Below, piece after piece: positions 1-8,326 of a DNA stretch of 64,000 nucleotides. Within the stretch, counting starts at the first letter, position 1. Every line of letters starts with the position of its first letter. The notes below the pieces were generated by a model. It searched no databases, was not told where the DNA came from, and saw only the letters and a list, made by a program, of their open reading frames with translations. The position numbers were made by a program, and so were the translations under genes. The stretch covers positions 124,001 to 188,000 of the forward strand of contig ONKG01000002.1 in NCBI GenBank assembly GCA_900318375.1. Direction: 5' to 3'. Source of the DNA: an uncultured Lachnospiraceae bacterium (GTDB lineage Bacteria > Bacillota > Clostridia > Lachnospirales > Lachnospiraceae).

Positions 1-927
1 GGCGGAGTTCGGGCTGGGACTCTTGAGACGGTCCCGGCGCCAGATGCGATACGCAGCGGTTCCGTCGGGAATCCGGACGGTTCTTCCTTCAACAGCGACA
101 GAAGCTTTTCCAGGCAGATAACATGCCAGGATCATAAAGAGGGCTGTCAGCCTGGCGGGAATGAAATTCATCACATCATCCAGGCGCGCCGCCGCGGTTC
201 CAAAATACATGTACCTCGCGTTTTTGTATCCCGTCATGGAATCCATGGTATTCACTGCTTTGTAGAAAATACCGCCGATCCCTCCCAGCAGGATCATGTA
301 AAAGAGGGGAGCTGTCACTCCGTCAGATGTATTCTCTGCCACAGTTTCCACCGCGGCTTTAGCGATACCTTCTTTATCAAGACGTTGGGTGTCGCGGCCG
401 ACGATCATGGAAACTGCTCTGCGTGCACCTTCAATATCGCCCTTCAGCAGCGGATCCCGCACAGAATACCCTGCCTCCCCGAGACTTCGCAGGGCAAGGA
501 GACGTCCGCACAGGACTCCCTCAAACAGGAGCCGCAGCCGGGGATGAATCCGCCCGCACAATATCAGCAATAGAACGATCAGGCCGGTGCTCACTGCGAG
601 CACAAGCAATACCATCAGCGCGCCCGCGATTCGTTCCCTGGTATGGAAGCTTCTGTCTTCTCTTTTTTCTCTATTGTCTTTTTCCTTTTTTTCTTCGCTT
701 GCTCCCGTGTCAGAAAGCCCTTCCTTCCGGTCGGTTTTGCCGGGCTGCTCCATGCGGGGCCAGACAGCGAAAAGGCTGCGCAGAATCTTTTCAAAAGCAC
801 TGATGAGAGTCCCGACTCCCTGCACAGGGTGCCAGAGCCCGTGAGGATCTCCGATCAGCAGGTCCACAGCAGCCGCGATAAAAAGCACGATTATTCTGTT
901 TTGCACTGACTGCTGCAAATAGTCCAT
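1..927 (-). CDS. cbiB: Adenosylcobinamide-phosphate synthase, 3' end outside window
   Basis: Membrane enzyme of late cobalamin synthesis that attaches the aminopropanol arm to adenosylcobyric acid. The translation begins MDYLQQSVQNR. It has an early hydrophobic stretch, the family motif GDPHGLWHPVQ at residues 26-36, a charged Lys/Glu insert at about 60-95, more hydrophobic segments, and the conserved VAENTSDGVTAPLFY and NTMDSMTGYKN motifs in the second half. The frame is still open at base 1 after 309 codons; members usually run about 310-330, so only a short tail is missing. The ATG at 927 follows an AGGAAATGAGAT ribosome site and lies 3 nt after the stop of the upstream cbiA fusion, which suggests translational coupling. 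It is the last gene of the cob unit visible here. Confidence 0.93.
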   Translation of the reverse strand, partial: MDYLQQSVQNRIIVLFIAAAVDLLIGDPHGLWHPVQGVGTLISAFEKILRSLFAVWPRMEQPGKTDRKEGLSDTGASEEKKEKDNREKREDRSFHTRERIAGALMVLLVLAVSTGLIVLLLILCGRIHPRLRLLFEGVLCGRLLALRSLGEAGYSVRDPLLKGDIEGARRAVSMIVGRDTQRLDKEGIAKAAVETVAENTSDGVTAPLFYMILLGGIGGIFYKAVNTMDSMTGYKNARYMYFGTAAARLDDVMNFIPARLTALFMILACYLPGKASVAVEGRTVRIPDGTAAYRIWRRDRLKSPSPNSA

Positions 928-930
928 ATC

Positions 931-3405
931 TCATTTCCTCGAAAATTGTCTGCATTTATTTACAAATGAGGCTGCGAAATCCGGGTCGGATCGATAGTAG
1001 AGATGCGGAAATCCGGCCATGATATTGTCCTGCACGACCATGCAGTCCCAGAAGCGTCTGCGGCCGGGCTTATAGGCAGTGCAGATATGGCCGTTGTCCG
1101 TGGAATCAAAATAGTGGAATTCGTGTCCTCGAATGCGGTGTCCGTCCATAAGATACCCGGTTTCTTCGCTTTCGCCTTCCTTTTTCTCCAGTTCAATATA
1201 GCCGAAGCGGACGAGCCGGTCTGTCATGCGGCAGGTGCCGGGCAGAACGCCGCACATTTGGTAAGACTGCGGCGCTGAGTCCTTTTTACTGCCTTCCAGT
1301 ACCAGATTCTCCTGCAGGTACATAAACCCGCCGCATTCTGCAAGAACGGGCATACCTTTTGCGGCGCATTCGCGGATCTGTTTCTTCATGTCCCCGTTCT
1401 GCGCAAGCGCCTGCGCATGCAGTTCAGGGTAGCCGCCGCCAAGCAGCAGGCCGTCCGCTGCGGGAAGTTCCCTGTCGTGGACCGGTGAAAAAAAGACCAG
1501 CTCGGCGCCGCATTCCTGCAGCAGTTCCAGGTTGTCTTCGTAATAAAAACTGAAGGCTTCATCGCGGGCGACCGCAATGCGGGGAGCAGAGAAATCGTCC
1601 GTCTTTTTTTCGCTGCTTTCGGGAGGCATGAAAGCCATATCATCCTTATTTTCACCTGCCCCGGAAGGCAGCAGAACAGCGGGCGCCGCGGAGGCCAGAG
1701 CCAGCAGTTCCTCCCGGTCAATGGTTTTTTCCAACGTGTCCGCAAGACGATCGATCTGCTCCTGCAGGTCTGTGACTTCTTGGGGCTGCAGCAGTCCCAG
1801 ATGACGGCTTCCCCAGCAAAGACTGTCGTCCTGGGGCAGATAACCGATCACCTTGAGGCTGGTGTCCTCCTCGATCCATTTTTTCATCATGGGAAACATG
1901 CCCGCTGAGATCCGGTTCAGGATCACGCCGCGGATTCTCCGTGTAACTTTTTCATAATCCGCAAAGCCCCTGAGCAGGGGAACTGCGGAACGGCTCATCC
2001 CTTTTGCATTGAGGACCAGAATGACCGGTGTATGGGTCTGCCGGGCAAGGTCACAAGAGGACGCCTCCATCCCGGAGGCTCCGGTGCCGTCAAAATAGCC
2101 CATGACGCCTTCAATGACAGCAATGTCGGCCTTGTTTTTCACCACTGCGCGCGCCATGACTGCCGGCGCGGTATTTGCGGTGTTTTCCGAGTCCGCAGGG
2201 GAGAAAAAGGTGTCCAGGTTGCGGGAGGGGATGCCCAGCACCTGTCTGTGGAACATGGGGTCGATATAATCCGGACCGCATTTGAAGGCCGCCGGATGCA
2301 GGTTCTGCCTCTGCAGAAGACGCAGCAGACCGCAGGTGATCAAAGTCTTGCCGCTGCCGCTCCCCGGCGCCGCGATCATCAGGCGGGGAATGACAATTGA
2401 CTTTGTCTGCTTGCCGTCAGCTTTTGGAGAGACGTTTTTTTCCGCTGCGATGTCGATTTCCGCAGAAGATCCTTCTTTCAATGGATAATCCGCTTTTGCA
2501 CCGGATTCATTCATTGGATGATCCGTTTCCGCCCCGGATTCATTCATTGGATGCTCCGCCTTCGCACCGGATTCATTCACTGGATGATCCGTTTCCGCCC
2601 CGGATTCCTTTTCTGCAAAATACAATTCCAGACTTCCGTTTCGAGCATCAAACCTGCCCAGTTCGGGATCCAGATCGTAGAGTTTTCGGACAGTGTCGTC
2701 ATCCAGGATTTCCGATGGTTTTCCGCACGCAAAAATCTCCTCACCCCTCACACAGATGATCCGGTCCGATATTTTCATCGCGAGGTCGATCTCATGCAGA
2801 GACATCACAACAGTGATTCCCTGCTCCCGGGACATCCTGTGAAGAATGGAGAGGAATTCCAGCTTATGACGAATATCCAGATATGAAGTCGGCTCATCGA
2901 GCACGATGATTTTCGGTTCCTGGCAGATGGCCCGCGCAAGCAGGATCCTCTGGCGCTCACCGTCACTGACTGCATCAAAAGGTCTGTCGGAAAGGTGCTG
3001 CGCATGCACGGCAGCCAGCGCTGCCTCCACCTTCTGTTCATCGGCATCCGACAGGATTCCCAGGCGTCCGGTGTAGGGATAACGCCCCATGGCGGTCACG
3101 TCCCGACAGGTCATCAGTTCTGTCTGCAGCCGGCCTGTAAGCATGACAGCCATATTCCTTGCCAGATCCGCCGGAGTAAACTGATCCAGTTTTTTCGCAG
3201 ATGAGCCTTCTTCCCCGGACAGGAAAATCTCTCCGCCCACCGGAACCAGCTGGCGTGTGATCGTCTTGAGGATCGTGGACTTGCCGGATCCGTTCGGACC
3301 GACCAGCGTCACGATTTCCCCTCTCCGGACACCAATTTCAATCCCATGAATCAGGGCTTTTCCGTTATAACCGACGACCAGATGGTCGAGCTGTAAATGA
3401 TTCAT
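931..3405 (-). CDS. cbiA: Fused corrinoid-type ABC transporter ATPase and cobyrinate a,c-diamide synthase
   Basis: Two proteins in one frame (824 aa). Residues 1-262 are a FecE/BtuD-type ABC ATPase: Walker A GPNGSGKST at 36-44, a variant signature VSDGERQ at 146-152, Walker B IIVLDEP at 166-172, and switch His in SLHEID. Residues 267-310 are a linker of about four 11-residue repeats of the form NESGAETDHPM. From residue 338 comes a full CbiA (RLMIAAPGSGSGKT P-loop, then a C-terminal glutamine amidotransferase domain with AECGGFMYL), which amidates cobyrinate side chains a and c. The ATG at 3405 was chosen because AGGAAC precedes it; the frame extends upstream only through a palindromic repeat. 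The ATPase should pair with the permease at 3553. The fusion is unusual; an assembly join is unlikely because the repeat linker is in phase. Confidence 0.92.
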   Translation of the reverse strand: MNHLQLDHLVVGYNGKALIHGIEIGVRRGEIVTLVGPNGSGKSTILKTITRQLVPVGGEIFLSGEEGSSAKKLDQFTPADLARNMAVMLTGRLQTELMTCRDVTAMGRYPYTGRLGILSDADEQKVEAALAAVHAQHLSDRPFDAVSDGERQRILLARAICQEPKIIVLDEPTSYLDIRHKLEFLSILHRMSREQGITVVMSLHEIDLAMKISDRIICVRGEEIFACGKPSEILDDDTVRKLYDLDPELGRFDARNGSLELYFAEKESGAETDHPVNESGAKAEHPMNESGAETDHPMNESGAKADYPLKEGSSAEIDIAAEKNVSPKADGKQTKSIVIPRLMIAAPGSGSGKTLITCGLLRLLQRQNLHPAAFKCGPDYIDPMFHRQVLGIPSRNLDTFFSPADSENTANTAPAVMARAVVKNKADIAVIEGVMGYFDGTGASGMEASSCDLARQTHTPVILVLNAKGMSRSAVPLLRGFADYEKVTRRIRGVILNRISAGMFPMMKKWIEEDTSLKVIGYLPQDDSLCWGSRHLGLLQPQEVTDLQEQIDRLADTLEKTIDREELLALASAAPAVLLPSGAGENKDDMAFMPPESSEKKTDDFSAPRIAVARDEAFSFYYEDNLELLQECGAELVFFSPVHDRELPAADGLLLGGGYPELHAQALAQNGDMKKQIRECAAKGMPVLAECGGFMYLQENLVLEGSKKDSAPQSYQMCGVLPGTCRMTDRLVRFGYIELEKKEGESEETGYLMDGHRIRGHEFHYFDSTDNGHICTAYKPGRRRFWDCMVVQDNIMAGFPHLYYRSDPDFAASFVNKCRQFSRK

Positions 3406-3448
3406 ATCCAAGTTCCTGCAATATCCTTCCTGTATATAACGAATCCGC

Positions 3449-3553
3449 GGGACACGAGGGACGGTTCTGACTGTCCCCTTAAATTCAACGGGACAGTCAG
3501 AACCGTCCCTCGTGTCCCTCATTAACGAACCGTCCCCAATGTCCCGGTTCGTT
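3449..3553. repeat. REP-like palindrome pair between permease and ATPase genes
   Basis: A 29-nt arm at 3449-3477 is perfectly inverted at 3490-3518 around a 12-nt loop. The arm contains the core GAGGGACGGTTCTGACTG. A second, smaller hairpin pairs 3524-3531 with 3546-3553 (AACGAACC/GGTTCGTT) and overlaps the permease stop codon. The same 29-nt arm recurs at 4976-5040, and its core recurs inside a coding region at 11117. This looks like a dispersed REP-type element. It may also limit read-through or protect 3' ends, but no T-run follows it. Confidence 0.8.
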
Positions 3554-4596
3554 TAACGCTTCCTTCGGATCAGCATATAGATCACGATCGGTGCACCCAG
3601 AATGGAGGTCACGGTACTGATATTGAGCTCTGTAGGTGAAAAAGCCATGCGGGCAATCAGATCACTCACCATGCAGAAGACGGCGCCGCCGAGGAAGGCA
3701 GCGGGAATCACGACAATGGGCTTTGAGGTTCCCAGGGCTCGTTTAACAAGGAAAGGCACAGCGATCCCGACAAAGGAAATGGGACCGGCAAAAGCTGTCA
3801 CGCAGGCGGACAGTACACCGGAAAGAATGATAAGTTCCATGCGGAAGCGTTTGATATTGACACCCATGCTCTGCGCATATGCCTCTCCCATCTGGTAGGC
3901 ACCGATGGGCTTGGCCAGCAGAAATACACAGGCAGAGGCGATTCCCACTATGACGGCTGCAGTTCCTGTCCCGCTCCAGTCCGCGCCGGAGAAGCTTCCC
4001 TGAGACCAGCCGTGGAGATTGACAATGTCGGAATCCTCGGCAAAGGTCACGAGAAACTCCGTGACGGCGCTGCAGATATAGCCGATCATAATGCCCGCAA
4101 CCAGCAGTCCCGCCATATGGCGCACTGCCCGCGAAACTACAAGTATAAAAGCGGTGGACATCATAGCGCCGGCAAAGGCCGCAAGGATCAAAGCCCACGA
4201 AGAGGCAGCCCCGAAACGTCCGATGAGAAGGATCATAACAACTGCGACGCACATCTTTGCGCCGGAGGAAATGCCCAGCACAAAAGGTCCCGCTATGGGA
4301 TTTCCGAAAAAAGTCTGCAGCAGGAAGCCCGAGAGAGCCAGAGCACCTCCCAGGATCGCCGCCTGCAGGATCCGCGGCATGCGGATCTTCCAGATGATGC
4401 TGACCTCATTTGCCTCGCCCTGCCGCAGAAATAGAATCCTGAGAATCCTGTCCACCGGGATGCTGACGCTGCCCGTATTAATATTCAAAACGATCATTGC
4501 CAGAAAAGCCGCCGCGAGCCCTGCAAACACAACCGTATAGCGCGTCCGCCGCAGTGCCTTCGCATGCGCATACTCCGAACGATGTAGACTGTCCAT
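3553..4596 (-). CDS. btuC: FecCD-family ABC permease, probable corrinoid uptake
   Basis: Inner-membrane permease (347 aa) of the BtuC/FecCD family. It has an N-terminal cytoplasmic segment, a first membrane helix at about residues 22-42, then the family motifs RMPRILQAAILGGALALSG and NPIAGPFVLGISSGA, and about ten hydrophobic segments in all. It lies between the binding lipoprotein (5050) and the ATPase fused to CbiA (931), which gives a complete ABC importer inside the cobalamin operon. Corrinoid rather than siderophore transport is inferred from that context. The sequence family covers both. An AAGGGA ribosome site precedes the ATG. Confidence 0.9.
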   Translation of the reverse strand: MDSLHRSEYAHAKALRRTRYTVVFAGLAAAFLAMIVLNINTGSVSIPVDRILRILFLRQGEANEVSIIWKIRMPRILQAAILGGALALSGFLLQTFFGNPIAGPFVLGISSGAKMCVAVVMILLIGRFGAASSWALILAAFAGAMMSTAFILVVSRAVRHMAGLLVAGIMIGYICSAVTEFLVTFAEDSDIVNLHGWSQGSFSGADWSGTGTAAVIVGIASACVFLLAKPIGAYQMGEAYAQSMGVNIKRFRMELIILSGVLSACVTAFAGPISFVGIAVPFLVKRALGTSKPIVVIPAAFLGGAVFCMVSDLIARMAFSPTELNISTVTSILGAPIVIYMLIRRKR

Positions 4597-4664
4597 AAAT
4601 CTGTTCCCTTTACATCCCTTTTTTCCAGTCTGTACCCGCCGATCCGGCAGGGATCAAGCCGGGA

Positions 4665-4880
4665 TCATATGTCTTTTTTCCTCAGGCTGCTCAGGGGTGT
4701 GATGCTTCCATCCGCCTCCACGAAAGAAATGTTTTCCAGCTGCCCACGCAGGGTTTTGCGGAAATCGGCCAGATACTCCTCCCGGAGTTTCTTCTGCTCC
4801 GCCTTCTCCGCATCGGTCAGGCCCACAGTCTTCTGCTTACGTGCCAGTTCATTGATTCTGTCAAGTCTTTTCTGCTTCAT
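4665..4880 (-). CDS. DUF896 (YnzC-type) small protein
   Basis: A 71-residue, highly charged protein beginning MKQKRLDRINELARKQ. It matches the DUF896/UPF0291 pattern: a helical hairpin with RINELA near the start, GLT.AE.AEQ..LR.EYL in the middle, and FR..L.GQLE before a short tail. The ATG at 4880 was chosen over an upstream in-frame start because ACAGGAGATATTGG precedes it. Function is unknown; the Bacillus relative YnzC lies in an SOS operon. Its position between corrinoid transporter genes has no obvious meaning. Confidence 0.8.
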   Translation of the reverse strand: MKQKRLDRINELARKQKTVGLTDAEKAEQKKLREEYLADFRKTLRGQLENISFVEADGSITPLSSLRKKDI

Positions 4881-4975
4881 CCAATATCTCCTGTAATATG
4901 TTGCCGCGGAATACGAAGGGGAATGCAGATACGGCACCGGCTTTTTTGCTGTTGTGCTTCCCTGCCTTCAGCGGT

Positions 4976-5040
4976 GGGATAGTCAGAGCCGTCCTTCGTT
5001 TCCCAAGCAGTGGGACAGTCAGAACCGTCCCTCGTGTCCC
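4976..5040. repeat. Two direct copies of the REP-like 29-mer
   Basis: A degenerate copy at 4976-5004 and an exact copy at 5012-5040 of the 29-nt arm found at 3490-3518, in direct orientation with a 36-bp period. They lie in the short spacer downstream of the binding lipoprotein (stop at 5050-5052) and upstream of the DUF896 gene. Several differences in the first copy show it has drifted. Confidence 0.8.
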
Positions 5041-5049
5041 GTTATTGTC

Positions 5050-6822
5050 TCATTTTAGCTGCTCGAGGAATGTCATTTCTGATGTGTTTTCTCCGGTGAG
5101 CATGCGGTGCAGGTCCGTGATCATCTGCGCGGCGATGTCGGGGGACTGGTAAAGGCTGCGCTGTACCTGCCAGACGTGTCCTTCCTGCACAGCCTTGAAG
5201 TCCGTAAGGAGAGCAGATTTGCCGCACAGTTCGGAGATGCTGCGGACGGGATTTTCGATGGTCGCGTTGTAGATCAGGAAGTCCGCATCCTTTGCTGTAT
5301 TGTAAAAGTCTTCCATGGACAGGCGCACCGAGGCACTGTTTCCGCTCTTCTGGAGCAGGTCGTTGAAAATGTAGTGTCCGCCCGCAAGCTCAATCATACG
5401 GGGGATATAGTCATCTGTCGCGCGCACGATCACATTTCCGTTGGAGGAGATGGAAAAGAAGACGACAGTCAGACCTGTATCTTTGTAGTTCTCGGCCTGT
5501 GCAAATTCCTTCTCCTGTTCCGCGAAAAAGGCCTCTGCCTCTGTCTCATGTCCGGTCAGAACACCGTAGAGGCGGACCCACTCGGTCCGGCCAAGGGGAT
5601 GGCTCTCATTGCTGGAGGTGTCGATGAAAACCGGGATCCCCAGTTCCTCGAGTTTTTCCTTGACCTCAGGGGAGTGCAGGATCATCATGGATTCCACTGC
5701 CAGGTCGCAGCCGGAGGAAGCCAGAAGCTCATAGTCCGGGGCACTGTATTTTCCGGCATAGACCATACTGCCGTCCGCCAGCGCTTTTTTGGGAGCGTCG
5801 ATGTACCAGCCGTCTTCCTTTGTGCCGGTCATCTTCACCTGGCTGATGGCTCCCGCCCCGTCAAAAAGGGCCATGGACGATGTCGCCGCCACATAGATAT
5901 TGTCGAGCGGCGCCTGCAGCACGGTGATCGACTCCGGAAGGGTTTTGAGAATCTTCTGCGAGGCAGCAGACTTGTCTGCACCGCTTCCTTCCGGCAAAAT
6001 CAGGTACTGCCCGCTTCCGTGTACATCGATCAGACGGTAGAGATCCTCTGCGCTGCCGTCCGCAGGCTTGTAACTGTAAATATCGAAGGTCTCCGCATAA
6101 GAGGTTTCCATGGCGGAAACAAAGGTCAGACCATCCAGGGAGGGCGGCCGGGAATCACTTTCTGTCTTTGAAGACGGTGTTCCTGCTGCAGGGGCGTCTT
6201 CACCGTCGTTTTCGCCAACATTTTCACCATCGTCTTCCCCGTCTCCGGAAGCGTTTTCATTGTCTTCCTGTGTGAGGCTGATGAAAATGGTGTACTCAAT
6301 CTCATGGGGCTCGGACATTGCTGTTGTCAGACCCCTGATCGTCATCTCCTGGTCGAGACTGACCGGAATAATGAAGACAGAATTGTCTCTGTCCGCGTCA
6401 TCGGCGTTTTCCGGATCATACTGTACACCGTCTGCCTTGACCCACTCATAGTGGGGGCTGCTGAACTCGATCCGCGCTCTGGCCGCACCTTCTGTGAGTG
6501 CGACTTCCGGGCATGTGATCTTAACCTTTCCGGTGCCGCCCGAAACAGTAAACATGGTCGGCACATATATGCCGTCTTCAAGTGTATCAGAGGCTTCCTT
6601 ATCCGCAGCGCCCGCATTCACGCCGGCAGAATTCTCTTCTGTGCCGTCATCAACTGCTGTCCCGTCCGTATTTCCGGCCTGGGATTCAACTGCCGGGGAT
6701 GCAGCGTTTGCCTGGTCTCCTGCCTTGTTATTATTGCCCGCAGAAGAACACGCAGTAAGGGTCAGGATCATGGTCAAAACCATTGCTGTCACTGTCGGAG
6801 AAAATATCTTTCTTTTGTACAT
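5050..6822 (-). CDS. Corrinoid-type ABC binding lipoprotein with extra N-terminal beta domain
   Basis: A 590-residue exported lipoprotein. The signal peptide ends in the lipobox LTLTAC, with the lipid-bearing Cys at residue 25, followed by a low-complexity stretch to about 75. Residues about 78-190 form a beta-rich module opening LEDGIYVPTMFTVSGGTGK and containing FIIPVSLDQEM. An acidic Asp/Glu/Gly/Asn linker follows. From about 225 to the end is a class-III periplasmic-binding fold (TroA/BtuF type), with the usual ..GIPVFIDTSSN.. and final ..QVQRSLYQSPDIAAQMITDL elements. It sits upstream of the permease and the ATPase in one operon, so it is probably the corrinoid receptor. Iron-siderophore binding cannot be ruled out from sequence. 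The beta module resembles the C-terminus of the CbiK lipoprotein at 37122. Confidence 0.88.
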   Translation of the reverse strand: MYKRKIFSPTVTAMVLTMILTLTACSSAGNNNKAGDQANAASPAVESQAGNTDGTAVDDGTEENSAGVNAGAADKEASDTLEDGIYVPTMFTVSGGTGKVKITCPEVALTEGAARARIEFSSPHYEWVKADGVQYDPENADDADRDNSVFIIPVSLDQEMTIRGLTTAMSEPHEIEYTIFISLTQEDNENASGDGEDDGENVGENDGEDAPAAGTPSSKTESDSRPPSLDGLTFVSAMETSYAETFDIYSYKPADGSAEDLYRLIDVHGSGQYLILPEGSGADKSAASQKILKTLPESITVLQAPLDNIYVAATSSMALFDGAGAISQVKMTGTKEDGWYIDAPKKALADGSMVYAGKYSAPDYELLASSGCDLAVESMMILHSPEVKEKLEELGIPVFIDTSSNESHPLGRTEWVRLYGVLTGHETEAEAFFAEQEKEFAQAENYKDTGLTVVFFSISSNGNVIVRATDDYIPRMIELAGGHYIFNDLLQKSGNSASVRLSMEDFYNTAKDADFLIYNATIENPVRSISELCGKSALLTDFKAVQEGHVWQVQRSLYQSPDIAAQMITDLHRMLTGENTSEMTFLEQLK

Positions 6823-6850
6823 ATCGATTGCCTTTTGTCTGTTTTTGTAT

Positions 6851-8290
6851 TTACTTCCTGTTTTCCGGCTTCCTGCTTTCCGTCAGGAGAGCAAGTGCCG
6901 CTGTGACCCCGTCAAGACTCTGTTTCTCTACTAAAATACACGGAGCTCTGCCGCCCTCACTTCCTGTAGAATCCATGGCCAGCCGCACCGCGCTGCGTTC
7001 ACACACGCAGTCCACTCCGGTGACTCTGCGGACAAAATCAGAACTTCTGAAGGTTCCCGGCGCCCGAAGGAGTTCCTCAGAAGTGTAAAAAGTAAGGGGC
7101 AGATTCCACTTTTCCGCGAATGCCCGAAGCCCTGCTTCATCTTTTTTCAGGTCGATGGAAGCAATTCCCGAAACTGCCTGCGGGAAGACGCCGGAAGTCT
7201 GCAGAATTTGATGCACCGCCTTCTGAACAGCCTCCGAAGGAATCCCTTTCCGGCATCCGATTCCAAGAGTGACTGCCTGCGGAATCAGATATAGGGCCTC
7301 CCTGCGGTCATTTTTTTCGCTCCTGAAGGAGACGATAATATTCGCGTCAGCACGATCCTCCGTTCTGCGGATGCCTTTTCCATAGCTCTCCAATGCGGTC
7401 CCGCAGTCCGGCCGGGTGCCGAACTCTTTATCAAAGAAAATCGTCTGTATTTCTCCCGCGAGGATACGGGCAGAAATCTTTTTTGCTATTGTTCTGTCGG
7501 AAATCTGCAGATCATTTTCCGAAGCAAAAACATCGACAGCAAACATGCCTCTTCCGTCAGTCGCAGTGGTGATCACCGGCTGTGCCCCCATGGCCTCTGC
7601 CAGAAGTCCGCACAGGCGGTTTGCGCCGCCGGCGTGGCCGGACATAAGCGAAATGACAAACTTACCGTTTTCATCAACGACCAGGACGGCGGGATCCCTG
7701 AATTTATCCTGCGCAAAGGGTGCAATACAGCGCACTGCGATCCCTGTCGCCGCAATAAAAATGAGCGCGTCCGCTTCGTGAAACCATTTGGCTGTCGCCT
7801 CGGAGAGCTTTGGTCCATCCTCAAATCCGGACACATGGGCACAGCGTCCCGTCTGCAGGATTTCCGTATCAGGGAACAGATCTTTCAGAGCTGAAGCGGC
7901 GCCGCGCATGGTTTCAAAACCGCGTTCCGTACACGCCATCATGACAATCCGACTGATCGTCTTGCTCCCCTGCCGGTCATCCCCATTTGCCTGTGAAGCT
8001 TCCGACTGCTGCATGGCTGCGGCAATCTCCTTAAACTTTCCGGTGATCCGCCCGTAGTTCTCCGGCAGATGGGGGATCAGACAGTTGGTACAGTCCTTGA
8101 TTCCCTTTTCCGTGTATCGGAAGTTCCCTCCGCAACGAGGACCGAGCATGTAAAGCGGACAGTAGCAGAAAAGGCAGCTGAAGCAGTCCGGGTCCGCGAT
8201 CCGGTGACAGGGAAAATATTCACATTCCGTATTCTGGAAAAAGGAATAATGTTTCCCTTTCCAGTGAGGTTTTTCCCGGTTTTCGCTCAT
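6851..8290 (-). CDS. cbiG: Cobalt-precorrin-5A hydrolase CbiG with N-terminal Cys-rich domain
   Basis: CbiG opens the delta-lactone of cobalt-precorrin-5A, releasing the two-carbon fragment. Residues 1-85 form a small cysteine-rich module (Cys_rich_small type: FQNTECEYFPCH, CLFCYCPLY, GPRCGGNFRYTE, DCTNCLIPH) that probably binds metal. From about 108 comes CbiG: an N-terminal domain with the SLMSGHAGGANRLC signature and a C-terminal domain with LGIGCRKGIPSE. Total 479 aa; typical stand-alone CbiG is about 340-350, and the excess equals the Cys-rich module plus linker. It is followed after 28 nt by the binding lipoprotein gene. Confidence 0.93.
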   Translation of the reverse strand: MSENREKPHWKGKHYSFFQNTECEYFPCHRIADPDCFSCLFCYCPLYMLGPRCGGNFRYTEKGIKDCTNCLIPHLPENYGRITGKFKEIAAAMQQSEASQANGDDRQGSKTISRIVMMACTERGFETMRGAASALKDLFPDTEILQTGRCAHVSGFEDGPKLSEATAKWFHEADALIFIAATGIAVRCIAPFAQDKFRDPAVLVVDENGKFVISLMSGHAGGANRLCGLLAEAMGAQPVITTATDGRGMFAVDVFASENDLQISDRTIAKKISARILAGEIQTIFFDKEFGTRPDCGTALESYGKGIRRTEDRADANIIVSFRSEKNDRREALYLIPQAVTLGIGCRKGIPSEAVQKAVHQILQTSGVFPQAVSGIASIDLKKDEAGLRAFAEKWNLPLTFYTSEELLRAPGTFRSSDFVRRVTGVDCVCERSAVRLAMDSTGSEGGRAPCILVEKQSLDGVTAALALLTESRKPENRK

Positions 8291-8326
8291 CCGCTTTCTC
8301 CTTCATTTTTCCGGTTCATAGTCAAT

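Noticed and set aside
3406..3522. Longer N-terminus for the ATPase-CbiA fusion
   Set aside because: The extra 39 codons are translation through a REP-like palindrome, and the ATG at 3405 has its own ribosome site.
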